A stretch of DNA of 64,000 nucleotides from the NCBI RefSeq assembly GCF_001940525.2, contig NZ_CP019437.1:3335501-3399500 (forward strand), written 5' to 3'. Numbering within the stretch: position 1 is the stretch's first letter; the number at the start of each line of letters is the position of its first letter. The notes under the pieces were generated by a model. That model saw only the letters and a list, made by a program, of their open reading frames with translations. It had not been told where the DNA came from and ran no database searches. This document shows, in pieces, positions 8,560-17,773 of the stretch. A program made the position numbers and the translations under genes. The stretch is from Thioclava nitratireducens. GTDB lineage: Bacteria > Pseudomonadota > Alphaproteobacteria > Rhodobacterales > Rhodobacteraceae.

Positions 8560-8738
8560 GACACTTCCTTTTACATATACAACCTCTCCGCCCTGTCTTC
8601 TGAACGAGCTTTGCGGCACCGCCGTTCCCTCCCGAGAGCGGTTTTCCGCCGGGCTTTTCGCTAAGTCTTTGTAGGTCCACGAGGAAGGCTTGACGCCTCC
8701 CTCTTGCACTTGGTCGCCCGAAAGCGCAAAGCGGCGCC

Positions 8739-9944
8739 ATGCTGCGCCCGATCCGCCTTGTCCTGTCCGATCCCGCCCTGCGCCTCGCCGCCGTGCTGCT
8801 CGTGCTGTTCGGCGCCCATGCGGCGACGATGGGGCCCTATGTCTCGGCGCTGGCGATCAAGGTGTTCGGCCTGTCGGATCGCGCCTATTCGGGAGTGCTG
8901 ATGGTCGCCTCGGTGCTGTCGGTCTCGGCCTCGGTCGGACTTGGCATCCTCGCTGATCAGCGCGCGAACCGCCGCGCCATCGCACTTGGCACCTCGGCGA
9001 TGCTGATCGCGGGCTCTGGGCTGGTGCTGGCGGGCGACAACTGGGTGGTCTTCGTGATCGCCAACGCGCTGATCCTGCCGCTCTCGGCGTCGATCTTCGG
9101 GCAGCTTTTCGCGCTGTCCCGTCTGGCGGCCTCGACCCATCCGGCAGAGGACCGACCCGCGATCCTCTCGACCCTGCGGGCACTTTTCGCGCTGCCTTGG
9201 GTCGTGGTGCTACCGATCTGGTCGGTGATCTTCGATCAGGGGGCGGAGCTGACCTCGATCTACCCGGTGACGCTGACCCTCGGGGCCACGATCCTCGCGC
9301 TGACCTTCCTCTTCTGGCCGCGTGACGGGGCGACGCGCTGGCCCGACCCGAAATCCGGGCTGAGCTTCCGGCAATCCTTACGCGAGATGGCGAACCTGCC
9401 GATCCTTGCCCGCGTCGTGGCGCTTGGCACGATCAACGGGGCGGTGATGCTCTATCTCGTGGTGATGGGCTTGGTGTTCGAGGCGACGCCGGGCCGTGGG
9501 GCCGCCGATACCGCGCTCTATGCTGGCCTGATGGCGGGGCTGGAAGTGCCCTTCATGCTGGCGCTGCCGCTTGTTCTGGGACGGATCGAGCGGACGACGA
9601 TGATCTGGGCGGGAGCCGCGCTTTACGCGACCCATCTGGGACTGATCCCGGTGCTGGCTGCAACGCCCTATGTCTGGTTTCTCGCCCTGCCCGGCGCGAT
9701 CGGCGGCGCGGTCGTTCTAACCCAACCGATGGCCTATCTGCAGGACCTGCTGTCGAACCGGCCCGGCGCAGGAGCCTCGCTGATGGCGCTGCAAAAGCTG
9801 GCAGGCGATGGATTCTCCGCGGCAATCTTTGCCATCGGCACGGCTATTGCGGGTTATGAGCTGGCCGCGGCGGCAGGTGCGCTTCTGGGCGTTGCAGGCG
9901 CGGGCGCGCTTTGGGCGATGGACCGGCGCGCGGCAAGGTCCTGA
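8739..9944 (+). CDS. MFS transporter
   Basis: A 401-residue integral membrane protein with about twelve hydrophobic segments in two halves. The loop LGILADQRANRRA, between predicted helices 2 and 3, fits the G-x-L-(A/S)-D-x-x-x-R-R signature of the major facilitator superfamily. Another family-like stretch is VLTQPMAYLQDLLSNRPGAGASLMALQKLAGDGFSA near the C-terminus. That stretch resembles proteins grouped with sugar efflux transporters (SetA-like), but the substrate cannot be told from sequence. The gene is alone on its strand, with an upstream gap of 179 bases, and its stop is four bases from that of the convergent SDR gene. Confidence 0.8.
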   Translation: MLRPIRLVLSDPALRLAAVLLVLFGAHAATMGPYVSALAIKVFGLSDRAYSGVLMVASVLSVSASVGLGILADQRANRRAIALGTSAMLIAGSGLVLAGDNWVVFVIANALILPLSASIFGQLFALSRLAASTHPAEDRPAILSTLRALFALPWVVVLPIWSVIFDQGAELTSIYPVTLTLGATILALTFLFWPRDGATRWPDPKSGLSFRQSLREMANLPILARVVALGTINGAVMLYLVVMGLVFEATPGRGAADTALYAGLMAGLEVPFMLALPLVLGRIERTTMIWAGAALYATHLGLIPVLAATPYVWFLALPGAIGGAVVLTQPMAYLQDLLSNRPGAGASLMALQKLAGDGFSAAIFAIGTAIAGYELAAAAGALLGVAGAGALWAMDRRAARS

Positions 9945-9948
9945 CCCC

Positions 9949-10758
9949 TTAGAAGGCCGGAACCTGCACGCGGTCCAGAAGGCTGCGTCCGCCGTCGACA
10001 TTGATGATCTGCCCGGTGACGAAGCTCGCCCCCGAGGACGCCAGATACTGCACCGTCTCGGCCAGTTCCGACGGCGGTGCGATCCGGCCCAGCGGCGTGC
10101 CTTCGCAGATCGCCTCGCGCCAGTCGTCGTTTTCCTTCAGCGCATCCTGCAGCGAACGGCTCATCACCGAGGCGAAGCTGACACCGTTTACCCTAATCCG
10201 CTTCGGCGCGAGCGCCACGGCGAGCGAGCGGATCGCCTGATCTTGCGCAGCGCAGGCGATCGAATAGGCCATCAGTTCGGGCTGGGTGCGGTTCGAGGCC
10301 AGCGTCGAGACATTGATGATCGAGCCGATCTCACCCTCGGTGCGACCCTCTTCCTCGGCCTGCTTGATCATCCGCTTCGCGGTCATCTGGCTGACCCGCA
10401 AAGCCGATTTCATGTTCTGCGACAGCATCGAGTCGAGTACGTCCACCGACGGTTCGAGCGGGTCGCAGGGCGCGAAGGTGCGCGCGCAATTCACCAGAAT
10501 GTCGATCCGGTCGAACGCGTCCACCGTGGCCGAGAGCAGGTTCTTCACCGCCAGCTTCTCGCACAGGTCGCCCGAGAAATAGCGCACCGGCCCTTCGGTC
10601 TTGGCGGTGTCGCCCAGTTCGGCGGCAAGCTTTTCTTCATCGATATCGGCGAACATCACCTGCGCGCCGCGATCGACGAAATGGCGCGCGATGGCCTGAC
10701 CGATACCGTGGGCTGCGCCCGTGACGATGACGGTCTTGCCGGAAACAGAAAGGGACAT
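9949..10758 (-). CDS. SDR-family protein with altered catalytic residues
   Basis: A 269-residue short-chain dehydrogenase/reductase fold protein. The nucleotide-binding motif TGAAHGIG near the N-terminus, an acidic residue after beta-2 (FADID, as in NAD-preferring members), the catalytic-type serine in INVSTLAS and the terminal INVDGG all fit the family. Two hallmarks are changed. The NNAG motif reads NCAR, and the Y-x-x-x-K motif reads YSIAC, so the catalytic lysine is replaced by cysteine. Classical oxidoreductase activity is therefore doubtful, and it may bind a nucleotide without catalysis or use different chemistry. The start at 10758 follows a clear AGGAGA. It is transcribed in the same direction as the methyltransferase gene upstream (gap 40 bases), so the two may form an operon. 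Confidence 0.82.
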   Translation of the reverse strand: MSLSVSGKTVIVTGAAHGIGQAIARHFVDRGAQVMFADIDEEKLAAELGDTAKTEGPVRYFSGDLCEKLAVKNLLSATVDAFDRIDILVNCARTFAPCDPLEPSVDVLDSMLSQNMKSALRVSQMTAKRMIKQAEEEGRTEGEIGSIINVSTLASNRTQPELMAYSIACAAQDQAIRSLAVALAPKRIRVNGVSFASVMSRSLQDALKENDDWREAICEGTPLGRIAPPSELAETVQYLASSGASFVTGQIINVDGGRSLLDRVQVPAF

Positions 10759-10798
10759 TGGGTGTCTCCTCGTGGATGTTGAGGCAGGTTAGGCGAGC

Positions 10799-11878
10799 TT
10801 AGCGCCGCTTGCGAGGGGCAAGGGTACGTTTCGGCTCGGCTGTGGCGCGCATGCCCGCAGATTTCCCCGGGGTCTTTCCGGCCGGGATCGGCTTGGCTGC
10901 GCGGATGATACGAAAACGGGTGGAGGGGCCGCTGGGCGGCGTGATCTCTTCGATCTCGTGGAACGCGGTGGCGAGCGCGTCGGCATAGGGCAAATGGCGG
11001 TTCGCCACCATCCAGAGCGTGCCCGACAGCGACAGCATACCACGCGCAGCCTGAATGAAGGCCAGCCCCAGCGCCGGGTCTGCGCCGCGTGCAGCCCCGT
11101 GGAAGGGCGGGTTCATCACGACGGCAGTGTAGCGCTCTTCCGGCGCATGCCGCGTGGCATCCGCCCAAAGGAACTGTGCGCGCGGATCGGAAATGTTGCG
11201 TTTCGCGCAGTCCAGCGCGACCGCATCCGATTCCACCAGATCGAGACGCTCGACGCCCTTACGTGCAAGGATCTGCGCCGAGAGCCAGCCCCAGCCGGCG
11301 CCGAGATCGGCTACCTTCGCTGGCAGCGTCTCGGGCAGGCATTCGGCCAGAAGCGCTGAACCCTCGTCCACCGCATCCGCGGAAAACACACCCGGACGGG
11401 TCACGAAACCTTCGACAGGATGGATATCCTGCGCCGCCCAGTCGCTCAGCAGATCTGGGTCTGCCGCGAACCATGCGATCTTGCCATGGGCCTTCGCGAT
11501 CGGCGCGGACAGGTCCACCCGTCCCCGCAATTCCTTGAGCAGCGAGTCGATCCCTTCGGTCTTCACCCCGTCGACATAGATCGGCCCGCCAGGAGCCACA
11601 CGCTGGCACGCATCGGCGATCAGGGCGCGGGCCTCCGCCTTGCCGCGGGGCGCGAAGATGATCGCGGCGGCATAGCTGCCCTCGGCAGTCGGCGAGACGC
11701 GGAGGCCGCGCTGTGCGAGAACGTCATGATCGGGTTTCTCGGGCTGGATCGCGACGAGGCGATCAACCGGCAGGCCGCCAAGGTCCAGCGTGCCCACGGG
11801 CGAGAACAGCGCAATGTCTCCCTCGGGCGGAAGCGCCTCGGGCATCTCGAGAGCGAGCGAAAGTCGCGGATGGCTCAT
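10799..11878 (-). CDS. RsmC/RlmG-like class I methyltransferase
   Basis: A 359-residue protein with the two-part build of the 16S rRNA guanine-1207 (RsmC) and 23S rRNA (RlmG) N2-methyltransferases: a degenerate N-terminal half and a C-terminal catalytic Rossmann fold. Motif I is VADLGAGWGWLS, the acidic residue after beta-2 is DLVESD, and the catalytic motif is VVMNPPFHG, the NPPF type used for exocyclic amino groups of guanine. LWMVANRHLPY also matches the RsmC group. The C-terminus ends in a very basic tail, suited to RNA. The start at 11878 (MSHPRLS) follows AGAGGG; an upstream in-frame start is unlikely. Whether it is RsmC or RlmG cannot be settled here, so no symbol is given. Confidence 0.8.
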   Translation of the reverse strand: MSHPRLSLALEMPEALPPEGDIALFSPVGTLDLGGLPVDRLVAIQPEKPDHDVLAQRGLRVSPTAEGSYAAAIIFAPRGKAEARALIADACQRVAPGGPIYVDGVKTEGIDSLLKELRGRVDLSAPIAKAHGKIAWFAADPDLLSDWAAQDIHPVEGFVTRPGVFSADAVDEGSALLAECLPETLPAKVADLGAGWGWLSAQILARKGVERLDLVESDAVALDCAKRNISDPRAQFLWADATRHAPEERYTAVVMNPPFHGAARGADPALGLAFIQAARGMLSLSGTLWMVANRHLPYADALATAFHEIEEITPPSGPSTRFRIIRAAKPIPAGKTPGKSAGMRATAEPKRTLAPRKRR

Positions 11879-11957
11879 GCAGGGAACCCTCTGAAAGAAA
11901 CGAGCCCGCCAGATAGGCGGGCGCGACTGAATTTGCAAGGAACCGCTTTGGCGGCGT

Positions 11958-12284
11958 TTATTCCTTCTCCATCGTGCATTGTAGCGGGTGCTGGTGGCGG
12001 CGCGCGAAATCCATCACCTGCGCCACCTTCGTCTCGGCCACCTCGAAAGAGAAGACGCCGACCACAGCGAGGCCCTTCTTGTGCACGGTCAGCATAATCT
12101 CGAACGCCTGTGCGTGGTTGAGACCGAAGAACCGCTCGAGGATATGCACGACGAATTCCATCGGCGTGTAATCGTCGTTGAGCAGCATCACCTTGTACAT
12201 CGGCGGGCGCTGCGTCTTCGGCCGCGTCTTGGTCGCGAGGGACGCATCGTTATCGCTGTCGTCCTGGTCGTCGTCGGACATCAT
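11958..12284 (-). CDS. clpS: ATP-dependent Clp protease adaptor ClpS
   Basis: A 108-residue adaptor that delivers N-degron substrates to ClpAP. The acidic, flexible N-terminal stretch ([12 protein letters not shown]) is followed by the folded core with [20 protein letters not shown], the hallmark ClpS segment including the substrate-pocket Asp-Asp and Met, then [13 protein letters not shown] and EVAETKV. Two adjacent ATGs at 12284 and 12281 are possible starts; the difference is one residue. clpA is not adjacent. A much longer reading frame continues upstream on this strand but lies antisense to the HAD gene and is not supported. Confidence 0.93.
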   Translation of the reverse strand: MMSDDDQDDSDNDASLATKTRPKTQRPPMYKVMLLNDDYTPMEFVVHILERFFGLNHAQAFEIMLTVHKKGLAVVGVFSFEVAETKVAQVMDFARRHQHPLQCTMEKE

Positions 12285-12404
12285 GTAAAGAGGCTCGGTC
12301 AAGGGCGCTCCGGCATCAGGATTCGTTGAGGGGCTCTGGCGGAATATAGGGTCTTCGTGACATATGAAAAGTCCCTCAACACCTCCAGCGAGAAAGGCGG
12401 GACG

Positions 12405-13103
12405 ATGCAGCTGACGGCGATTGGCTTCGATGCGGATGACACGCTTTGGCACAACGAGCGTTTCTTCAAACTCACGCAGAGGCGCTTCACCGAATTGCTG
12501 CGCGAGCACGCCGAACCCGATCATCTGGCCGAGCGGCTGATCGCGGCGGAACGTCGCAACATCACGCATTATGGCTTTGGCGTCAAAGGCTTCACCCTGT
12601 CGATGATCGAAACCGCCATCGAGGTGAGCGAGGGTCGCGTGCCCGCCACGATCCTGTCGGAGATCCTCGCCGCCGGGCGCGAGATGCTCTCGCATCCGAT
12701 CGAGTTGCTGCCGCACGCGCGCGAGACGATCGAGGCGCTGTCGGACGACTACCGCATCCTGCTGGTGACGAAGGGCGACCTGATTGACCAGGAGCGAAAG
12801 CTGGCGCAGTCGGGCCTCGGCGATCTGTTCGACGCGGTCGAGGTCGTCTCGGACAAGAAGCCCGCGGTCTATGCCGAGATTTTCGCGCGCCACGCCGAAG
12901 GCGCGGAGCATGGGCTGATGGCGGGGAATTCGCTGAAATCCGACGTGATCCCGATGATCGAGGCAGGCGGCTGGGGCGTGCATGTGCCCCATGAATTGAC
13001 ATGGGCCTTCGAGCATGCGGAGGCTCCGTCAGCGCATCCGCGCTTCGCGGAATTGCCGGACCTCGGCGCGCTGCCGGACCTGATCGCAAAAATCACGAAT
13101 TGA
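12405..13103 (+). CDS. HAD-family hydrolase
   Basis: A 232-residue haloacid dehalogenase-type phosphatase. Motif I is FDADDTLW, with the nucleophile Asp9 and general acid Asp11; motif II is LLVTKGD; the motif III lysine lies in VSDKKPAVY; and motif IV is [10 protein letters not shown] helical cap region lies between motifs I and II. The ATG at 12405 follows AAAGGCGGG at suitable distance; an upstream ATG at 12357 would add 16 residues before the conserved strand. The substrate is unknown, because this family covers many phosphate esters. It is divergent from clpS with a gap of about 120 bases. Confidence 0.85.
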   Translation: MQLTAIGFDADDTLWHNERFFKLTQRRFTELLREHAEPDHLAERLIAAERRNITHYGFGVKGFTLSMIETAIEVSEGRVPATILSEILAAGREMLSHPIELLPHARETIEALSDDYRILLVTKGDLIDQERKLAQSGLGDLFDAVEVVSDKKPAVYAEIFARHAEGAEHGLMAGNSLKSDVIPMIEAGGWGVHVPHELTWAFEHAEAPSAHPRFAELPDLGALPDLIAKITN

Positions 13104-13361
13104 GCCCTGCTTTGCGTGGCGTCACGCTCCGCCAGCCTCACGCTTTCGTGCGCCTCCGGCACCACAGATAGGCGAATTTCCGCAAAGACCCCACCATATG
13201 TTGTGCTATTGCATGAATGTCGCAGTGAAAGTGCTTGAAAATAGGGAGTTTTCAGCCTGAGAGAGCCGTGCTACGCTTCTCGCTAATATAAACCCCGGAA
13301 ACCGGCCGAAGATCGGTACCACTACAAGGGGTCAAATTGAGGCAGTGAAATAGGTGAAGCC

Positions 13362-15179
13362 GTGACCACGCTGATGCGCTGGGTCCGTGATGGGCTATTC
13401 GTAATCCTTCTGACACTCATTGCGCCGATCGCTGCGCAGGCCGCCCCTTACGCGGCGATGGTCATGGACATGCGATCGGGCGAAGTTCTCTACTCCAAAA
13501 ACGCCGATACGCCACTGCATCCGGCCTCTCTGACGAAGATGATGACGCTCTACATCACCTTCCAGGCTATTGAGCATGGCGAGTTCAGTCTCGACTCGAT
13601 CGTTACCGTCACCAAGCACGCCGCCAGCCAACCGCCCTCGCGACTCGGCCTGCGCCCCGGCCAGAAGATCGCCGTGCGCTACCTGATCCGCGCCGCCGCA
13701 ATCAAATCGGCCAATGACGCCGCCGCAGCTCTCGGCGATTACATCGGCGGCTCGGAGGAAGGCTTCGCCGCGCGGATGAACCGCACCGCCCGGCAGCTGG
13801 GCATGAAGAACACCCATTTCGTCAACGCCAACGGCCTGACCCGCAAGGGCCACCTGTCCTCGGCGCATGACATGACGATCATGGGCCGCCACCTGTTCTT
13901 CGACTTCCCGCAATACTACAACATCTTCTCGCGCCGCTCGGCGGATGCGAAAGTGCGCACCGTCTATTCGACGAACCGCAAGTTCCTCGCTGCCTACAAG
14001 GGCGCGGACGGGATCAAGACCGGCTACACCTCGGCCTCGGGCTTCAACCTGACCGCCTCCGCGAAGCGTGGCGAAAAGCGCATCATCGCGACCGTCTTCG
14101 GCGGCACTTCGACCGCGCAGCGCAACGCGAAAATGGCCGATCTGCTGGATCTGGGCTTCAAGCGCGCGCCGACCCACGCGCGCACGATCCGCCCTGCGAT
14201 CCCGCAATACATCGCGCCTGCGCAATCGCCGATGCTGATGGTGAATCTCGCGCCGAAGAAGAGCCCGCGTCCCGATATCCGTCCGACCGTGCCCAATGCG
14301 GATAGCGATGCAATCTCGACCGCGCTCGCCGCTGCGGTGCAGGCCGATCAGGTGGACGAAGTGACCGATATCCCCGAGGACGTGGCCGAAGGCGCTCAGG
14401 ACGGCGTGGCAGACGCGGAGGACGTGGTCGTCGCCGATGCCGGCACGCTCGGGATCGGCGCGGAGATCACCGCAAGCCCCCGCCCGCAGCGCAACCCGCG
14501 CGACATCCAGATCGCGGACGTGACCAAGTCGCTGCCCGCCGAAGTGACCAAGGCCACGCCGCTGGCGCAGGCACAGGCGCATGACGCCGCTGTCGCTGCA
14601 GACAAGGCGGGCCAGGACGGCACCGAAAAGCCGAGCGACGTGCAGCTAGCCTCCTACGATCCCGGCGCATCGGACGGTCCGAAATTCGTTCAGTCCACCA
14701 AACCGCAGCCCGAGACGGTCGAGCTGGCCGAGGCGCATACGCTCGACCTCGACGGAAACGGCAAGGCCAACGGCGCCAAGGCCCCGTCCAGCTTCGTGCA
14801 GTCGACGGATCCGCAGCCCGAGACCGCGCAGATGGCCGCAGCTCCCGAGAAGCGCAAGAGCGAGATCATCCTCGCCGCGCTCACCCCGCCGGCCCCCGGC
14901 CCGGCGCAGAAACCGCGCGTGGTAGCGCGCGTGTCCAGCTCGGGCGGGCGCAACTGGGGCGTCAGCCTCGGGCTGTTCGGTTCGCGCTTCGCGGCGGAGC
15001 GTCACATGCTGACCACCGCGCTGATGGAAAGCGACACGCTGGGCGAGGCGCTGCGCAAGGTCGCGACGCGCAAGACCGGATACGAGGCGAATTTCGTGGG
15101 AATGACCCAGGACATGGCGCAACTGGCCTGTGCAAGGCTCGAAGCACGCGCTATGGACTGCAAAGTGGTCGGTCCCTGA
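13362..15179 (+). CDS. D-alanyl-D-alanine carboxypeptidase with C-terminal SPOR-like domain
   Basis: A 605-residue exported penicillin-binding protein of the low-molecular-mass (DacA/DacF, S11) class. A signal sequence ends at about AAQAAPYAA. The catalytic motifs are SLTK (Ser56, Lys59), SAN (Ser116-Asn118) and KTG (219-221). Such enzymes trim the terminal D-Ala of peptidoglycan pentapeptides. After about residue 300 comes a long, low-complexity Ala/Pro/Asp-rich linker with two copies of FVQST-x-PQPET (residues about 442 and 478). The last 80 residues (NWGVSLGLFGSRFAAERHM to the end) resemble a SPOR domain, which binds denuded septal glycan. The start is GTG at 13362 (ATG at 13374 is an alternative). 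A strong terminator follows at 15211. Confidence 0.9.
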   Translation: MTTLMRWVRDGLFVILLTLIAPIAAQAAPYAAMVMDMRSGEVLYSKNADTPLHPASLTKMMTLYITFQAIEHGEFSLDSIVTVTKHAASQPPSRLGLRPGQKIAVRYLIRAAAIKSANDAAAALGDYIGGSEEGFAARMNRTARQLGMKNTHFVNANGLTRKGHLSSAHDMTIMGRHLFFDFPQYYNIFSRRSADAKVRTVYSTNRKFLAAYKGADGIKTGYTSASGFNLTASAKRGEKRIIATVFGGTSTAQRNAKMADLLDLGFKRAPTHARTIRPAIPQYIAPAQSPMLMVNLAPKKSPRPDIRPTVPNADSDAISTALAAAVQADQVDEVTDIPEDVAEGAQDGVADAEDVVVADAGTLGIGAEITASPRPQRNPRDIQIADVTKSLPAEVTKATPLAQAQAHDAAVAADKAGQDGTEKPSDVQLASYDPGASDGPKFVQSTKPQPETVELAEAHTLDLDGNGKANGAKAPSSFVQSTDPQPETAQMAAAPEKRKSEIILAALTPPAPGPAQKPRVVARVSSSGGRNWGVSLGLFGSRFAAERHMLTTALMESDTLGEALRKVATRKTGYEANFVGMTQDMAQLACARLEARAMDCKVVGP

Positions 15180-15210
15180 GATTCTTCCTCCCTCGGGGAC
15201 AAAGAGAGAA

Positions 15211-15240
15211 AGCCGCGCCTGGTCAGCGCGGCTTTTTCTT
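15211..15240 (+). terminator. Rho-independent terminator after the carboxypeptidase gene
   Basis: AGCCGCGC (15211-15218), a 7-base loop and GCGCGGCT (15226-15233), followed by a T-rich tract TTTTTCTT. A perfect 8-base-pair stem and T tract 31 bases after the stop codon. Confidence 0.88.
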
Positions 15241-15284
15241 ATCCGGGGCCTCATGCGGTCCGCCGCGTGGAGCGCCACGGGGGA

Positions 15285-15320
15285 GCCTCCGGCGGGGATA
15301 TTTGAACCAAGGCGAAGGGG
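15285..15320 (+). repeat. GGGGATATTT element, third copy
   Basis: GCCTCCGGCGGGGATATTT followed by GAACCAAGGCGAAGGGG. This is the best-preserved copy of the element also seen at 291-356 and 5828-5858, and is once more between convergent genes (carboxypeptidase and ccoS). Confidence 0.6.
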
Positions 15321-15370
15321 GCGCAAGTCTGTCGGGATCGCCCCTGGCCTTCTCCGAGCCCTTCGGGCAC

Positions 15371-15532
15371 TCAATCCTGCTTCGGGCGGTCGTCGAACTC
15401 GTCGGACAGGATGCGCTCGGCATCGCCTTTCGGGTCGTCATACTGATTGGTCTTGAGCGACCAGAAAAACGCCCCGAGGCCAATCCCGCCGAGCAGTAGG
15501 GAAATCGGAATCGAATAGAGAAGAACCTCCAT
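15371..15532 (-). CDS. ccoS: cbb3 oxidase maturation protein CcoS
   Basis: A 53-residue gene. The product begins MEVLLYSIPISLLLGGIGLG, a single transmembrane helix, then AFFWSLKTNQYDD and an acidic tail ending RPKQD. The pattern (xVLLYLIP, a glycine-rich helix, FxWSL, QYDD, A-x-RIL) is that of CcoS/FixS, needed to insert the redox cofactors into the cbb3 oxidase. The ATG follows AAAGGAG at good spacing. It lies 12 bases after the end of ccoI and is the last gene of ccoGHIS. Confidence 0.93.
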   Translation of the reverse strand: MEVLLYSIPISLLLGGIGLGAFFWSLKTNQYDDPKGDAERILSDEFDDRPKQD

Positions 15533-15544
15533 GCGGGGCTCCTT

Positions 15545-17769
15545 TCAGCGCAGGCGTAGTGAGTTGAGCGACACCGTGATCGAACTGGCCGACATGGCGA
15601 GCGCCGCCATCAGCGGCGTCGCAAGCCCGGTCAGCGCGAGCGGCACGGCGAAGATATTGTAGACGATGGAGATGCCGAAGTTCTGCTTGATCCGGCGACG
15701 CGCGCGCACCGAGATCGAGGCGGCGTCGGAAACCGGCGCGAGGTCCTTGCCCAGCAGCACGATATCCGAAGCCGTCCGCGCCGCGTCGAGCGCGGAGGCA
15801 GGCGAGACCGAGACATGGGCCGCGGCCAGCGCGGCTGTGTCGTTCAGCCCATCGCCCACCATCAGCACGCGGTGGCCCTGTTGGGTGAGATCGTTTACCA
15901 GCTGCGCTTTCTCGGCAGGCAAGGCGCCGGCGCGGTAGGCCTCGATCCCGAGGCGCGCGGCGAGATCGCTCACCGCCCCTTCGACATCGCCCGAGACCAG
16001 CCAGACTTGCTTGCCCTGCGCCTTCAGACCGGCCACGGCCTCTTCGGCGCCGGTGCGCAGCGTGTCGGCGAAGCGGATCGAGATCGGGGTCGCATCGCCG
16101 ATCTTGAGATGGGTCGCGGTGGTCGTGCCGTCCTCGGCACCGATCCAGTTCGCACGGCCGAGCCGCACGCGCTGCCCCTGCCAGACGCCCTCGACGCCGT
16201 AGCCCGGAACTTCGCGCAGATCGCTCAGTGTGGCGGGAACGCCCCCTGCCCTGCCGCGGCCTCGTGCAGCGCGCGGGCGAGCGGGTGGCTCGACCCTTCG
16301 GCCAGCGCCATCGCGACAGAGAGCGCGTCGGGCGACAGATCGGAGAGGTTCTGCGGACGCGGCGCGCCCATGGTCAGCGTACCGGTCTTGTCGAAGACGA
16401 CCGTGTCGATCTCGGCCAAACGCTCCAGCGCAGTGCCGTCCTTGATCAGCAGCCCCTTGCGGAACAGCTTGCCCGATGCGGCGGTCACCACCGCAGGCAC
16501 GGCGAGCCCCAGCGCACAGGGGCAGGTGATGATCAGCACGGCAGCGGCAATATTCACCGCCAGACGGAAGTCACCGCCGGTGATCCACGCCCAGGCGCAG
16601 AAGGCGGTGAAGGACAGGATATGCACGATCGGCGCATAGGCTCGCGCTGCCCGTTCGGCGAGCGAGGTGTATTTGGTCTTCGCACTCTCGGCCATCGCGA
16701 CGAGATCTGCCATGCGGTGCAGCGAGCTGTCGCGCCCGGCTGCCGTCACGCGCAGGGTCAGCGGCCCGGTCAGGTTCACCTCGCCAGCGGAGAGCACCAT
16801 GCCGGGCAGCACCTGAACTGGAAGGCTTTCACCCGTCAGGAGCGAGCGGTCGCTCTCGGATTGGCCGTCGGTCACTTCGCCATCGGCAGGGATGCGGCCA
16901 CCGGGGCGCACCCGGATCAGGTCGCCCACAGCCAGTTCGCCCACGGGCACGATGACTTCCTCTCCGTCGCGCAGAACGGTCGCGCGCGGCACTTCCAGCG
17001 CGGCCAGTTCCTCGGCCGCCGAACGGGCCACGGCCCGCGTGCGGTAATCGAGATAGCGCCCTACGAGCAGGAAGAAGGTGAGCATCGTCGCCGCTTCGAA
17101 ATAGGCATGCGCGCCGGAATGCATCGTCTCGAACAACGAAATCCCGAGCGCGAGCAGGATCGCGAGCGAGATCGGCACATCCATTCCCAGACGCCCGCCG
17201 CGCAGGGAAGACCAGGCATTGGCGAAGAACGGCTGGCCCGCGAAGATCGTGGTGGGCAGCGCAATCGCCGCCGAAATCCAGTGGAAGAGGTCGCGCGTCG
17301 AATCCTCGGCCCCCGACCAGACCGCGATCGAGAGCATCATGATGTTCATCATCGCGAAACCCGACACGCCGATCCGCATCAGCAGGTCGCGCCCGCGCTT
17401 GTCGGCCTCGGTCGCAGACAGCATGCCGGGATCAAGCTCGTGCGCCTCATAGCCGATCTTGTCGAGCGCCGCGATCAGCCCCGCCGGTTCGACATCGCCC
17501 GCCGCATCGACGGAGGCGCGCTTCAGCGTCAGGTTGACCCGGGCCGACTTCACGCCCGGCTGTTTCATCAACTCGCGCTCGACATCGGTGATGCAGACCG
17601 CGCAATGCGCCGTGGGAAGCGAGAGCATGATCCGCGCGCCCTTGACGTCACCCGATTTCGCCATCTGCTCGGCCGAGGGGGCCGCGATGCAGGCGGGACA
17701 GGCCGAGGCCGAGACGCGCTCGTCTTCGAACGGTTCGTTGCGTGTGGGCGAAGCGGGCGACACCGACAT
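15545..17769 (-). pseudogene. ccoI: Copper-translocating P-type ATPase CcoI, split by a one-base frameshift
   Basis: CcoI is the inner-membrane Cu P-type ATPase that supplies copper for cbb3 oxidase assembly. The first frame (16225-17769, 514 residues) has an N-terminal CPAC pair, a heavy-metal domain with AHCAVC, TGES, the transport motif TCPCALG, the phosphorylation site DKTGTLT and SSHPLARAL, then stops. The second frame (open from about 16243 down to 15545) continues without a gap in homology: VPATLSDLREVPGYGVEGVWQ, then VGDGLNDTAAL and the last helices. Adding one G to the G5 run (C5 on this strand, 16242-16246) fuses both into 741 residues, the normal size. Every catalytic motif is intact, so a sequencing or assembly error in the homopolymer, or a very recent mutation, is the likeliest reading. 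Ribosomal slippage is possible but unproved. It is 4 bases downstream of ccoH. Confidence 0.85.
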
Positions 17770-17773
17770 CGGT

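Noticed and set aside
12285-13016. N-terminal extension of clpS to 352 residues
   Set aside because: The extra 244 residues are antisense to the HAD hydrolase gene; the acidic MSDDD start with the ClpS core accounts for the normal size.
16225-16260. Programmed -1 frameshift in ccoI as the favoured explanation
   Set aside because: The run GGGGG-C offers only a single-tRNA slip (the A-site codon would not re-pair well), and no downstream pseudoknot was evident by eye. A homopolymer error is simpler; kept only as an alternative in the finding.
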